The position numbers and the translations under genes are program-made. A stretch of 64,000 bases of DNA from contig NW_024609949.1 of the NCBI RefSeq assembly GCF_016920785.2, positions 1 through 64,000 on the forward strand, read 5' to 3'. The stretch is from Ixodes scapularis (Eukaryota; Arthropoda; Arachnida; Ixodida; Ixodidae). Of the stretch, positions 24,757 to 36,055 are shown piece by piece (the first letter of the stretch is position 1; each line of letters opens with the position of its first letter). Under the pieces are notes generated by a model that ran no database searches, had not been told where the DNA came from, and was given only the letters and a program-made list of their open reading frames with translations.

Positions 24757-26373
24757 CGATGCGTAATAGGACAATACAAACAAAGATATGCCTTACAATT
24801 CCTTTTGCACCCCCAAAATGATGTGTTTTGGAAGGTAAGATACACAATGTTCTTGATTCAGAAAGTGCCCCAGCTGTACCTCGGCTATTCTACCTCAGCA
24901 TATGCAGTAAGGGCACTCGCCAAGCCTATTCTCCTCAGCTCTGTGCAGGTTAAGCTAAGTTAGAGTATAGAGGTACACGCTCACTGACAGCATGAGAAAG
25001 GCAGGGAGAAGTCTCCGTTGTTCCACCACCAGCCCGTCTGCTACCTTCGATGACGTTTCAGCGCCTCATGAGCCTGGAGCAAGCACATTTGTCCAAAGTG
25101 GGGTGAAAAGCACAAGCACGTGCTGGAGGACGCCCAGCCATTCTCTTTTTGTCATCGGCTATTCTACATATTTTAGTATGACATATCTTTAAGTGAGAAA
25201 AAGTATTGCAAATATGCAGTCCAACTTTGACCATAATACAGAAGTCTGATAAAGATAACAGTTGCCATTCACCATTTTCCAAATAAGTGCTCCCACCTAT
25301 CGGAACATCAACACATGTGGTGCGTGAGTGGGTTCAGGACTGAGACGCTAGAAAATGAAGCGCTCACAAGGCTTGTCTGGCCCTTCCAACCATGCGGGTA
25401 CATTCATCGCAAATCCCAGATTTTTAGACAAAATGATTTAGAATAAGCAAATCTTGTCTACGCCCAAGGTAGAACATTGAATTGTGATTCCCCCATATTG
25501 TGCCAACCATCCTTCAACCTGCGGTACCACCTGCAAATGAACTATGTTGTGCTGCGGCACGCGTCCATGCTGCCTGCTTGAGAAGAAAACCACTGCTCGT
25601 GTTGAAGACGACATCCCACAATGTACAGGCAACAATGTTTAACGAACTAAAACAAAATTGATATCATTCAATAGACACAGATAGGCTTACAAAGTGTCGA
25701 CACCATGATTGTTGTTGTTGGTTTTACTCCTGCATACAAACATAAGTGACTTCCTCTTTCCTCCGATGTACAGTAAAACCCCCTTATCTTCGTGGCCCCT
25801 ATTTCTTCTCGAATCGGTCACAGAGGACATAATCGCAGCCACTGAATTCTGCAAAATTAAAGGCCGCGAAAATTAAAGGTTCGCCAACATTAAAGAATTT
25901 ACTGTTCTTCCGTGTGTCACATAATGTTAACATTTCAAGGAGGCTGAAGGTATTGGTTTAAGGAAAAATTGACCTATGAAAAAAAATGCCCTTCTCCAGG
26001 TTAGGCACGCGAGGTTCTTTTGCACTACCTATAAGGCGGCAAGTTTGTTTCGGCAGAGCTTTTGGTTAAACGGAGTCACAAAAGTAGCTATACTTGGTGT
26101 CAACCATTTTGTGCTGCATTATACAGCTAGAGTAAATTCCACTGTGCTTCTGCACAGCGCTGTTTGTTGCGAGAGCATATGTGGTTTAGTGTTGCATCCC
26201 ATTTGCATGATCTAGAGAAACTAGCGCTGACAAAATTAGAGCACTCAAAAAAAAAAAAAAAACAGCCGACTGTGGAAACATTGAGAGATGCACACATGCG
26301 AACTGTGCATTTCTTAAAAGTGGATTCGAGCAAAGGTAAAAACAATATCTATAATTACGGCGGCCATACTTGC

Positions 26374-26526
26374 CTTGCCCAAGCACGACCACTTTTCCCT
26401 CGGTAGCACCATCCAGTAAGCACCAGCAACACGCCCATGAGACGCCGCCGACTCATGGATTGAATGACGACCCGCCTGAGGTCTTGGAAGGAGATCCGGA
26501 ACACTGCTTTAGGCCAGATGTTGTAT
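26374..26526 (-). CDS. Possible minus-strand exon with a GC-AG donor, copy 2
   Basis: Counterpart of 11912-12064 with both splice signals intact. Confidence 0.25.
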
Positions 26527-26825
26527 CTGGAGGGGGCAGGGACTAAAAGTAAAAATTAACAAATTTATCTGAAGCGCTACATTCCTATAGCATAAACTCT
26601 AGGATAGCAGTATTTTTTTTTGAGGTCAGTGATGCATTTTAATTAAACACAAATGGTTGGTTTATAACTTTATATGATGAACCAGCAGCCCCTATTTTCC
26701 TTAAGTGTAACGGAGTGTCTAACGTTACGTCCGACGGAACCCGAAATAAAAATTAAAGTTACGCCCAACGTAACTGTCAAGCATTCGAGTTGCGTCCGAC
26801 GTAACCCAAAATAAAAATTGAAGTT

Positions 26826-27598
26826 ACCGTATTTACTCGAAAATAGGTCGAACCCTATTTATTGGATCCACCCAGAACAAAAAAAAAAAGAATTAAAATA
26901 TAGGTCGATCTTTTTTTTATTTTTAAGAACAGGGGAAATTTTGGGCAAAAGAAAGAAAAAAAACCTTTATGTGCATCACTCTCAGCTAAATCACGGGGCG
27001 ATGCCAAACACTTCATCACCGTCAGAACTTCTGGACATGTTATCATCGTCCCAAGCTTCGTCAGCTGGGTAGACATCCTCGCAAATTCGCAGCAATACTT
27101 CACTGACACCGTTGTAAAATGACGACAAGAAACGAAAAAAGGTGCGAAGCGACGGAACACAAACTACAAAGACGCAAGCAAAGCCGCCGTGTCGCCATGA
27201 GCAACACGCGAGCCGAGCCGCCTCAAACAACTAACAAAAATAAAATTTTTTTTTTTTTGTGCGCGTTTGCGAGGATGGAGGGTAAAGTGCATGGCGCATC
27301 GCGTTCCTCTCCTTACCCGTTGCCCAACAAGGGGAACGCTAGAGGCGCGATGTCGAAATCCGACGCCCGACCGGCCACCGCGGGCGGCGAGCCATTTCGG
27401 CAACCAAAAGCTTTTTGAAACAAGAAGCGGCGCGGCTCTACGGCAACGCCGGCTCGGTGACTCGATAGCTTCATGCCTCCGGTAGGATCGCAAAATTTGG
27501 TCGCGAATGTAGGTGTTGAAATTCTTTAGTCACAATTTCCAAAAAGAAAAAGAAAAAAAAAAAAAAAAAAAAGGTCGATTTATTTTGAATAAACACGG
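26826..27598. mobile_element. pogo/Tigger-like DNA element, copy 2
   Basis: Counterpart of 12355-13135 with different poly-A lengths. Confidence 0.5.
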
Positions 27599-28189
27599 CA
27601 GTCAGCCGCGCGACGAGACACACATTATGAAAGCGATTGGTGCGAGCGACCGAGGCGATGAGCGACGTTTTCTAGAAGCCCAAGAACCGAGCGGCGCAAG
27701 CAGCGAGAGTGAGAAATCTTCGGCGCTCGGCGCCGGCTCTCGTAGCTTCTCGCCGTCGCTCGTCTCGTTGATCGCTATATTGCTAACATGCCGTTCAAAA
27801 AGGCGCTCTAAGTGCTTACCATTGCATTGGGACCAGCCTCGCTTCCAACCGTAACCAGTCTTTTTTTTTTCTTAGCCGCCCAGGTAGAAGTTAACATCGT
27901 ACATACACCGTTTTCAAGCATGGCTCCTCGTTCATTGCTGGATTTACATTTTCGGCAAATGACCGCAATGAAGCACAATTATTCTAGTTCAAAATTGTCA
28001 CGAACACTTGGCACGCATGCTTATACTGTAGCGCACCTAACGTAATTTAAAAGTAGAACGAAAACGGGACGAGATTCGCTTACCGTTTCACGGATCCTAG
28101 GCCTCACGGCCGTACTTGGAAGTCGCCTGCGGTCCGGCGATCGGACGAGTCGAGCCGGCCTGACGCAGGCTGACCACGCCTGGTTGAAC

Positions 28190-29907
28190 CAGTGGGGTGA
28201 AGCTCTCGGCTACTTCCGTCCCGCCGCGTATACTTATGACGTTTGTCCGGTCCGGCGAACTGCTTCCGATTGCCGCGCTCCCAGCGGCTGTTGGCACTTG
28301 TTATTTCATTTTAAATAAAATTGATTCATATATCTAATGATACGAAATAAAAGTGAAGTTGTTTTGAAGGTGTGAATGGCTTTGAAGCTTCTTATCGTAA
28401 CTTTCTCTTTCACTCTTTCAACGTGTCTGGGCGCGCTTTCTCTCTCTCTGAACCCACGCCTCGCGCCTCGAGATGCGCTGGCCGCTGGCGCCGGGAAGTC
28501 GGTGGACCGTTAGAACGCGCGAGGGACGCGAGCCGGGGAGCTGTTTCGCTTCTGGGAATGCGTCGCGGCGCGAGATTCGTCCCGCGTTCGTGCGCGCGCG
28601 GCTATCTTTTCTTTTTCGTCGGAACTTGTTGTTGGTGTAATGTGGTCAAGCATGGATTTTCGTCATCAACACACCACCTGATGTGCCAAGTGGGGAAACA
28701 ATGACTGCCGAAAGCCGGGATATCAATGGTTTCGAGTTCGAATGGATGTGCGGTACGCTCTTTTGGTCTTCTCTTACTTAAGTTTCTGATTGGACGTTTG
28801 CAACAAAACCTAACTGTCGCAGTGGTAGTGAGTATTAATTGTTTGATTTTGGCAATAGCTACAATGGTTTCCAATCACAAAACCAAATCCTATCATTGTT
28901 CAGGATTGCTCTTCACTCGCCGCGAGAAATATGTCATTGTCAAATTACTGGAGACTTCTGTGTATACTTTTTCATATCAAGATCGAGCACATATGCTCGC
29001 TTTAAAAGATGGCAAACTTTTTGCTGTGAGCTGTTTATTTGGCACTGTTGTCAGCAATTCACGCGTCTGTTCGCGAGGAGTGAAAATATGAGCCTAAATA
29101 TTTTTGGATTAACTGAGGATGAGCGATAGAGCGATCCGCTCTGGTTTCCCGTTTCGTTTAGCAGTGACTCACTCCTAAATTTAAGTGATAATATTAAAAA
29201 CGAATGCGCAGGTTCTCGATGAAGACTCAATACCAAAGAGCTGAGCTGTTTTTCTTGGTACTCATTGCTTAGTTTCCTTTAATTGCAATTAAGACACCGT
29301 CGTCGGTCTTTACTTATATGCTTACTTATATAATCAGATTTGCAAGGACGCATATCATCACCTTCGTCGCACGTAACCTTAACGTTTTATCCTGTTTTGT
29401 TGTTCATTTCTTTGTTTCTCGTGTGCAAAACAGTGAGAAATTTCGTCTGTATTTTCTACTGTCTGTTGAATAAAAATGAACGCAAAAGGACAAGCATTGC
29501 ATATTTTTTGTGTATGTGTCACTTTCGTTGCTTTGCTAGGTTTCTGCTGCTTTGCTGCTGGTCTCGCTTTTCAGTGCTGGTTTGTGTGCGTTTCAACGCA
29601 CATTAACCAGCATTGAATTGCGAAAACCAGCCGCAAAACAGCAGAAGCCTAGCAAAGCAACGCGCAAACGGGGAAAAAAAAAAAAGGCTACAATATATAT
29701 ATTTTTAACTCTAGGTGGCGCAAGCTACCGCCCATCCATCCAAACACAATGGCGCTGCCGTGCAGTTTCGGTTTTGGTTTCGCTGTGCCGCCATGTTGAT
29801 TTTAGTACAGCCACCAGATACCAGGGGATTCAATTGGCGCTGCGGCCTCCCAGGGTTTCCCAATTTGCGTTCCATGGGCGGTATAGGAAGTTGCACTCCT
29901 CTGGTTG
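28190..29907. other. 1718 bp block present only in copy 2
   Basis: Copy 1 reads straight across this point (13720/13721). In copy 2 the block is bounded by CTGGTTGAAC at both ends (28180-28189 and 29898-29907). That is either a 10 bp target duplication of an insertion or the micro-homology at which copy 1 lost the block. I could not find convincing terminal inverted repeats. Inside are a GC-rich promoter-like part (28440-28610), a long hairpin (29526-29662) and a YY1-type motif near 29786. No gene was recognised. Confidence 0.7.
29526..29662. repeat. Long imperfect hairpin (~66 bp arms)
   Basis: The arm 29526-29590 (starting CGTTGCTTTGCTAGG) is the near-complement of 29597-29662, with scattered mismatches and a 6-base loop (TTTCAA). 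A poly-A stretch follows at 29674. The shape would suit a small foldback element or a miRNA-like precursor; the sequence alone does not decide. Confidence 0.75.
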
Positions 29908-30955
29908 AACTATGAGAGGTGCCGTCCAGTTGAGAGCCAGAGACGCAGTAGAAACGGACCGCAAAACATCTGTCCCGTAACCGTAAACCAGCCAACGAAG
30001 CCCCACACCGCTCTATCTTCGCCATCTCCGCGACGACCGGAAGTGGAAGCCGCGAAGCTAGAAAACCCGCGGCAGCGGAAGCCACTGGGCGGAAGCTTTA
30101 AGTTTCGGTTTCGCTTTTCTCCAACGCAGGCTACGGTCGCTACGGTTTCGGGCTGGTGGGTTTGTCGGGTTTGTGGCTGGCTGCGACGACGCGAGGGGCC
30201 ACGAAAAGACGCCAAGTTGGCCGAGTACGAGTCACGGCCCACGATACGAGCAACGGGCCGTTTGCCGCTGTCGACCGGCGATGAGGTATCCGCGGCTTGG
30301 TGTCACGATCGGTTTGTTGCCGTGCACGTTGACTCAAAGCTCGAAGTTATGCAGTTCCGTTCCGGCACCAGCCGCACCACGTTTTCCGGTGCATCGCACG
30401 TGGAGGCCTTTCGACGCATTCAGTGAACGTAAAGATCGTCCCCGCTGTCTTCGGTGCTGTGGAAGAAGTTGGGAGACGGAAGGCGTTTAGGACTCCAGGC
30501 CGGGCCGCCGGTTCACTCTGAACGAGAGGCGACGTGTGTGTGCACGCTTTGAGGAAGCCTCCGCGTTTCGCCGCGCTAGACCTCGCCGATCGCGACCAGA
30601 CCAACCGGACCCCGAGTCCGAGAGGCTCTTGCGGAGCCAGGAACTGCACCGAGGTAGGAGCTGCTCGTTCTGCGCTACCATGCAGTGCTCTACAGTGCTC
30701 GGAGCTCTCGGTGTCATTCGTGCTTGCACCGAAGCCTTTGTGACCCCTTTGGACGCGCAAGTCGTACTTCGCAAAGGTTTGGACGGGGCCGCCCTCACCG
30801 AGCAGCTCCGCTATATTCCGCTTACTTATGATCGCAATAAAAGCTTGCGTTCTCGGGAAAAAAATTGCGGGACCGCTCTCCGCGCCGCCGACGAGGTTGG
30901 CCGCCGCCATGTTCTCAGCTGTTCACTCGCTCCCGCAGCGAGCGCCTTCCGATAA
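29905..30955 (-). promoter_or_regulatory. CpG-island-like promoter region, copy 2
   Basis: Counterpart of 13721-14770, nearly identical, displaced by the 1718 bp block. Confidence 0.4.
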
Positions 30956-31446
30956 TCCTCCCCGTTCCAAAATGCGATGCGCTTTGCGCATTATGCCGTT
31001 TACATGACCGCATATTGAATGCGGCAACTGGATTCAATACGACTAAGTCGCATTCGTGTAAACGTGGCTTATGTTCTTTTTCGACATGTATGGTGTATGT
31101 AACGATAGCGGTGGTGAACGATGGACGTTTTCGTTGGAAGATGGCGGTCGTCTTTCTGCATGTATGATTTGGTTATACCGGTGGTCCCGTGGTATAAGCG
31201 TTTTGTTGGAACGACGGCAGTCGCTACGTCATCGGACGCAAAAGCACACCAGCCACACCGAATCATATCGGCAAGCAGAGTGGCTGCCAGTATAGACAGA
31301 CCCGGAGCCATAGCGGTGCCGGTATCTCCAGTTATGCAGAACGCCAAACCAAACTAGCTGCATGCGTAACACAAAGAAATTACGGTGGTGTCATACCAGA
31401 ACTGTACAAGCAGCAGGTTTGTTTCTTGTACGTTTTTCCAATAGGG

Positions 31447-32258
31447 ACAGATGGGTCCAAATCGTTGTCTTTCGTAGGGTGTGCTCTGTATTCCGCCTCC
31501 TACAGCAAAGCCACGCAAGTTGACTGTAGGGCAAGCATTTTCACCGCAGAGCTTTATTCTATTTTACTAGCGGTCGAACACATAGTATAATGAAAGCTGT
31601 AATTTTTGTCGACTCACAAGGTGCCTTATTGGCTGTGTCCTCCCTGATGCCCACAAAGAACCTCCTTGTACAACATCTACATGTTAAGGTCAACAACGCT
31701 CTGCGACACGGTCGGGACATCAAGTTCTGCTGGGTGCCCAGCCACGTTATGATTTTGGGCAATGAAGAGGCGGATAAATTGGCCGTCTCTGCCCGAGGCT
31801 CATCTATAACAATCAACTGTTTACCCTACCAAGATTTGAAACCACTTCTGGGGAAATCTATTTTTCTCAAATGGCAGCTGGAATGGGATACAGAGAGCAA
31901 CAGTAAACTCCACATTATGAAGCCCATTCTGGGCGTTTGGGAAAGCTCTTATAACAGGGAACGTCGTGTGGAGGTTCTTCTGTGCCGTCTAAGAATAGGT
32001 CACACCCGCGTGACACATCAGTATCTGCTTCGTGGTGAAGATGTTGCACTATGGGAACATTGTGGAGAGCTTCTGACCGTGTTGCACATTTTGTGGCATT
32101 GTTCGTCCCATCAACCACTCCGGCAATCATGTTTTCTCAAACGTTTTGGGGATCATCTCCCATTTCATCCCTCGTTTTTGCTTGGCGATAAACCTTTAGT
32201 TCCTTTCAACTGTGTCTTAGAGTATTTAAAACAAACTGGATATTTATACCATTTCTAA
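31447..32258 (+). pseudogene. LINE ORF2 RNase H domain plus C-terminal region
   Basis: The first residues read TDGSK, then TAELYSILLAVEH, then FVDSQGALLAVSS, then GNEEADKL. These four blocks carry the RNase H acidic residues (D, E, D, D). A -1 type frameshift separates the first two from the last two near 31585. The C-terminal part has Cys/His spacing (CGE...H...C) typical of the end of these proteins. Without the reverse transcriptase and endonuclease it cannot be mobile. The protein is related to, but distinct from, the 36.1-41.9 kb LINE. Confidence 0.8.
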
Positions 32259-32370
32259 ATATGTAGCCTCAAAGTAAACTTCTGTGGTAGTATGCTCTAA
32301 ATACGTTAAGTTTGGCGCATTATGGCCCTCGTTGCTGCTGCGCCAATAAACTCCTAATCATCATCATCAT
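31447..32370 (+). mobile_element. 5'-truncated LINE (RNase H end and 3' tail)
   Basis: Only the last part of ORF2 and the 3' end of a LINE remain. The 3' end has the same GCGCATTATGGCC...GCGCCAATAAA arrangement as the full LINE at 36.1-41.9 kb, and it finishes in a (TCA)n microsatellite (32357-32372). This is typical of I-clade elements, which end in simple repeats rather than poly-A. It sits exactly at the right end of the second large unit. Confidence 0.8.
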
Positions 32371-32384
32371 CATCACACATTTCC

Positions 32385-32914
32385 AGGCGTCATCGCATGC
32401 GCGGCTAAACAGAATTTACGTTTCGGCGACACTGGCAACTATTCTAACGAAGTATCGGGTCATGTCAGTTTTCTTTTCCGATCACTGCTTGGTGTCGACA
32501 ACGGTTGGTAGAGGAGCACTGCCTAGGGCGTCCTTTGATTGGAAACTTTGGAAGCTTAATACCGTGCTTCTCAGCGATAATTCCTTCCTTGGGGGAGTAG
32601 ATAACATTTTCAAATCGTGTGTTCAGGGACAGGGAAGGTACATTTTTGATATGCGGGAAACCGTCAAGCAGGAAGTTAAAATGCTCGCGATTGAAAGGTT
32701 GTCTGTTTTAGCATCCGAGGCGCGCGGTGCCGAACGCACTTTGAACGCCAGTTTTCAGGCGCTGTTGAGAGCGGAGTGTCGAACACCCGGAGTGGGTCTC
32801 AAGGACTTAGAAAGTGTTAAGGACCGACTTGACCGGCTGCATCTTGAGCGTTACCGTGGAGCCATTGTTCGTGCTCACTCAGAGAGGTACAGTGCTAATC
32901 ACACTTGTCTATAA
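32385..32914 (+). pseudogene. LINE endonuclease fragment (different family)
   Basis: After the microsatellite tail the frame continues with RLNRIYVS and, some 30 residues later, FSDHCLVS, the final catalytic block (S-D-H) of an apurinic-type LINE endonuclease. A helical, charged linker follows up to TAA at 32912. The start of the endonuclease and the whole reverse transcriptase are missing. The style resembles CR1/L2-type elements rather than the neighbouring I-type LINEs, but this is a weak call. Confidence 0.55.
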
Positions 32915-33339
32915 CGCGCGAGCGTACGGTTTTCTCCGGGGAGCGCCTGACTGGTGGCGTTCGCGGAAACTAAGCTAGTCACGTGGCGCAACATGGAACG
33001 GCCCGCTCGAGGGGTGTCCTGCACACTTTATCAGCTGGCGGCGAACGCAGAAGGCTGCTCGCAGCACACTTCACGCTCGCTTCTGACCGCTTATCTGACC
33101 GTTTATCGCTTGCTGCTGTTGTGAGCATATCAACAGTGTTCTTTTTTTCGCATGTGGTCTTTTTTTTCTAATTCCCCTAGACGTGCTTCGCATTTGCACA
33201 TATCATATTGTTATTTTGAGGCCTATTAGATATTCTGTTGTCTTAATTCTGCCAAACTGATTTCCTAGAAAATGTGCTCAAAACGTTTTAACGGCTTGAA
33301 TGGACTGCGAAAACATAAAAAATACGAGCACACTAAAAT
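32915..33339. other. No feature seen
   Basis: Mixed GC-rich then AT-rich sequence with no frame, repeat or signal I can support. Confidence 0.3.
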
Positions 33340-33429
33340 ATTCGTTTACAAAGGTTTATTGTGGGGTCTGTTTGTGTAACATAATAAGAAATACTTGTTA
33401 TTGCTACCATGATTTTGTGCATAAACAAT

Positions 33430-33900
33430 AGTTTAGAGTTCAATAGTGGGTGTATGCGCCATTCTGCGAGATGACACTGTTGATGCGGCGAGGGATGGAG
33501 CCGTAAATTGCAGGGCAAGTTCTCCGTCTTCCCGCAGTCGTTGCCATTCCTCCGAAACAACCGCCCAAAGGGTGTCACGCGATGTATTCCTCAGTGTCTT
33601 CTTAGCCAACCTTTTTTTCATTATGCCCCAGATATTTTCAATTATATTGATGTCCGCGCCGCACGGTGGCCATGGAAGTTCTGTGATGCAACGCTCCTCT
33701 AGGTAGGCTCAGGCAACCCTTGCCTTGTGCACGGGCTTTGATCATCTTGAAATTTGAAAGCGCCGTCCGGAAAGGGGCCGTCAAGTGCATAGGACAGCAT
33801 GACATGATCGAGAATGTCGACATATTGTAGTTCTGTCAGGCTGCCATCAATTCTATGCGACGGACCAAGTCCGTGTGGAGAAATACATGCTTTGCGTCTG
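33430..33900 (-). pseudogene. Tc1/mariner-type transposase, decayed
   Basis: On the minus strand, fragments in different frames read in the right order for a Tc1-like DDE transposase: SPHGLGPSHRIDG, then a QDDQSP block (second Asp), then LPWPP, then IENIWG with the third catalytic residue, and a Lys/Arg-rich C-terminus. At least two frameshifts or stops break it between about 33700 and 33720. The N-terminal helix-turn-helix part and inverted termini were not found. It lies just upstream of a THAP gene and is probably an old insertion. Confidence 0.7.
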
Positions 33901-33904
33901 ACGT

Positions 33905-34164
33905 CAGTCCGCTAGGGGCGTTAGCGTCGACGCCAGCGGTTGCCATTTTGCAGTTTGTGTCGTTGTGTCCGCTCGTGTGTTGCTCAACGTTGCTCCTCCA
34001 CAGACCGTTTGCTGCGCATTTGCTCGTCTCGGGCAGCGACGTTTCAGAATTTATTTTTAGTGTTTCCGCGGTTGTGGTTTCGGTGTACTTCTGTTCCTGT
34101 GTTGTTTCGTCTAAAACTAGGTATCATCAAGTAATAGAAAGCGCGATCAACTGCCTTGCGCGCA
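33905..34164 (+). promoter_or_regulatory. Probable promoter and 5' UTR of the THAP gene
   Basis: This stretch is free of repeats, moderately CG-rich, and leads directly into the THAP start codon. No TATA box is evident. A GCCATTTTG (YY1-like) motif lies near 33943. Confidence 0.3.
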
Positions 34165-34396
34165 ATGGTAAATTGCGTTGTGGTCGGGTGCAGCAATCGC
34201 ACTACAAATAAGCCCTTCGAAACGAACTATAAGAGTGTTGGATTTTATGCAATCCCTAAGGTGAGACTGGGTGAATGCCAACAAATTGCCGCTATAACCG
34301 CTAAAAGAAGAGCGGCGTGGCTGCAAAAAATCAGGCGCGCAGACCTTTCTGCAAATGCGACACACTATCGAGTATGCAGCGAACATTTCGTGACAG
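34165..34396 (+). CDS. THAP zinc-finger protein, first coding exon
   Basis: A THAP domain is a C2CH zinc finger that binds DNA and is found in P-element transposases and host regulators. From the ATG the exon encodes the whole finger: CVVVGC (Cys-x4-Cys) at residues 4-9, a Phe-Tyr-x-Ile-Pro block, the conserved Trp, and VCSEHF (Cys-x2-His) near residues 68-73. It ends at ACAG|GTGAGT, a strong donor, in phase 1. The expected next exon is not adjacent, because LINEs fill the following 7-11 kb. The exon at 45772 starts with a compatible phase. No stop or frameshift is seen in this exon. Confidence 0.8.
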
Positions 34397-34857
34397 GTGA
34401 GTTGGAACTCGTTTTACTCATTATGGTTCTGTACGAACACATATTGATTTAATAGCGCTCGATTTCAACCTCGCGTAACGCGTGTTTCATTGAAGATGTC
34501 TACACTGGTGGGCACACTTGACTGAAGTGCCCGATGGGCTGTTTCACGGTACTAGCAGAACTGTGCGTTCGAAGTGCGTATGACCGCGTCCGATCACACG
34601 AGAATCTTTTTTTTTTTAATATATGCGGTTATGAACGTTTTTAGGAGATTGACAATTCTACATTTAAGCAAAGCGTGTTCACGTGTGTTCATGCAGTGCA
34701 GCTTCTGCTGCTCTTGAGTTTTTTCCCGTCGTGTTTCAGTTCTTCACAATGTCTCGTACGTCAGCTTTGTCCGTCTGGAAGCGCCAGTTTCTCTTTACAG
34801 CTTGTTATGATTTCGTGGAATTACTCTAATCATTGTCTTGATGTGTATAATCATGTT

Positions 34858-35096
34858 ATGCCGCCTCGGTGGTTCCGAGGCAAAGCACCGGCCTGCGGTC
34901 CCCCATGGGCCGGGTTCGGATCCCGGCCGAGGAACCCGCGATCTAACGGAAGATTATTGCGGAGAAAGCGCCGTGTAACCGAGCTTTCGGTTGCACGTAA
35001 ACAAATCACCAGGTAGTCGAAATTAATCCTCACGCCTTTGCTGGGGCATGCCAGATGCCTTCCGTTGGTTTGGCACGTAAACAGCCCCAAGTTTGA
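34858..35096 (+). mobile_element. tRNA-derived SINE (Ruka-like)
   Basis: A tRNA-like head carries a B-box (GGTTCGGATCC, 34913-34923) preceded by a plausible A-box. A unique body ends in TTTGGCACGTAAAC and a T/A-rich tail. Tick genomes carry abundant SINEs of this type (Ruka). It inserted in the intron following the THAP exon. Its tRNA part is not a functional tRNA gene. Confidence 0.65.
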
Positions 35097-35844
35097 CTTT
35101 TTTTAAAAAATTATGTCATGAAAAATCAAAGATAAGTAAAACGTCGAAATTCGTTGTGGATTTCGATGTGATGGAAATGTGGGATTAGATTGCCATTTAT
35201 CTTGTTTGAGATGAGAAGACTGAGGAAAATATTGGTGACAGGAGAATGCTAGACTGATACATGTTTTTGTGTAGCGATGCTCGTTCCACAAATACCCATT
35301 TTCAGTGCAAGGTGCTCAGGTTAGCTTGCGCTTGTAGCCTTTACTGCACAGTCAGCTTAAAGGAGCTGTGACCGATTTTAACTTTGAAAGAATTGGCATC
35401 TTCCGCTTTTGATATTGTTCACCTCGTGAAAAGCGACAGAAAACACACCTCCTTTCATCAAAATGTTGCGATTCCGCCGCGTAATAGCCAGGCAAAATCT
35501 GCAGCCGCGAGCGGAGGTCATTAGAAACACGCGCCATGACGTCAGTGGGGAATCTTGTAGAAAGATAGCAAGTTGTGCGAATACCTCCTCGATAAAAGGT
35601 AACTTTTCTATAAATTTTGTCGTTCCAACATAAATATGAATGCGTCAAAAAACTGGTATCATCGACACAACTTTTATTATACGGAGATTTAGTGGCGCCA
35701 TCTATCCTAGGTCCACAAAACCGTCAGCTATACCCACGTTTTATTTAAAAAAAAAAGGAAAGCCGTTCACGATCCCTGTAACGCCGGTTAGAGCGCAGCT
35801 CTTGAGGAGGACGATCGAAGCGTACTGACGGATAGGTGACTCAT
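35097..35844. other. No clear feature
   Basis: AT-rich with short frames only. A segment near 35355-35720 looks like dispersed repeat but has no ends I can define. Confidence 0.3.
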
Positions 35845-36055
35845 TGAGGTCACGTTACCTCAGGGGGGGGTCGTGTGACGTGAGGGGGGTCACGTGACCT
35901 CGGGGGAGGGGGGTCACGTGACTTCAGGGGGTCACATTACCTCAGGGGGTCACGTGATTTCGGGGGGTCATGTGGCCTCGGCGGTGGGGGTCACCTGACC
36001 TTGGGGGGTCACGTGACCTTTGGGGGATCACGTGACCTCGAGGTTACGCCGACGC
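35845..36055. repeat. GGGGGTCACGTGACCT minisatellite
   Basis: About ten imperfect units of 18-26 bp, each a G-run followed by TCACGTGACC or a close variant. Five units keep an exact CACGTG, and at least three keep the full palindrome GTCACGTGAC. CACGTG is the E-box core bound by bHLH factors. The G-runs could also form quadruplexes. It abuts the same GC-rich tail seen at 2860-2935. Confidence 0.8.

Larger units (their letters stand above)
15270..31446. repeat. Large tandem unit, copy 2 (~16.2 kb with insertion)
   Basis: This is the second head-to-tail copy of the unit. It contains the same sub-elements in the same order as copy 1, plus the 1718 bp block 28190-29907. It ends at about 31446, where a 5'-truncated LINE starts; copy 1 instead runs into the start of copy 2 at the equivalent point. 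Confidence 0.9.

Noticed and set aside
820..31446. The tandem unit as a giant LTR element or a Maverick/Polinton
   Set aside because: No pol, integrase, polymerase B, capsid or ATPase genes were seen between or within the copies, and there are no terminal inverted repeats. A segmental or assembly duplication fits better.
34858..34930. tRNA gene
   Set aside because: A B-box is present but no full cloverleaf with a matching acceptor stem; the sequence continues into a SINE body.
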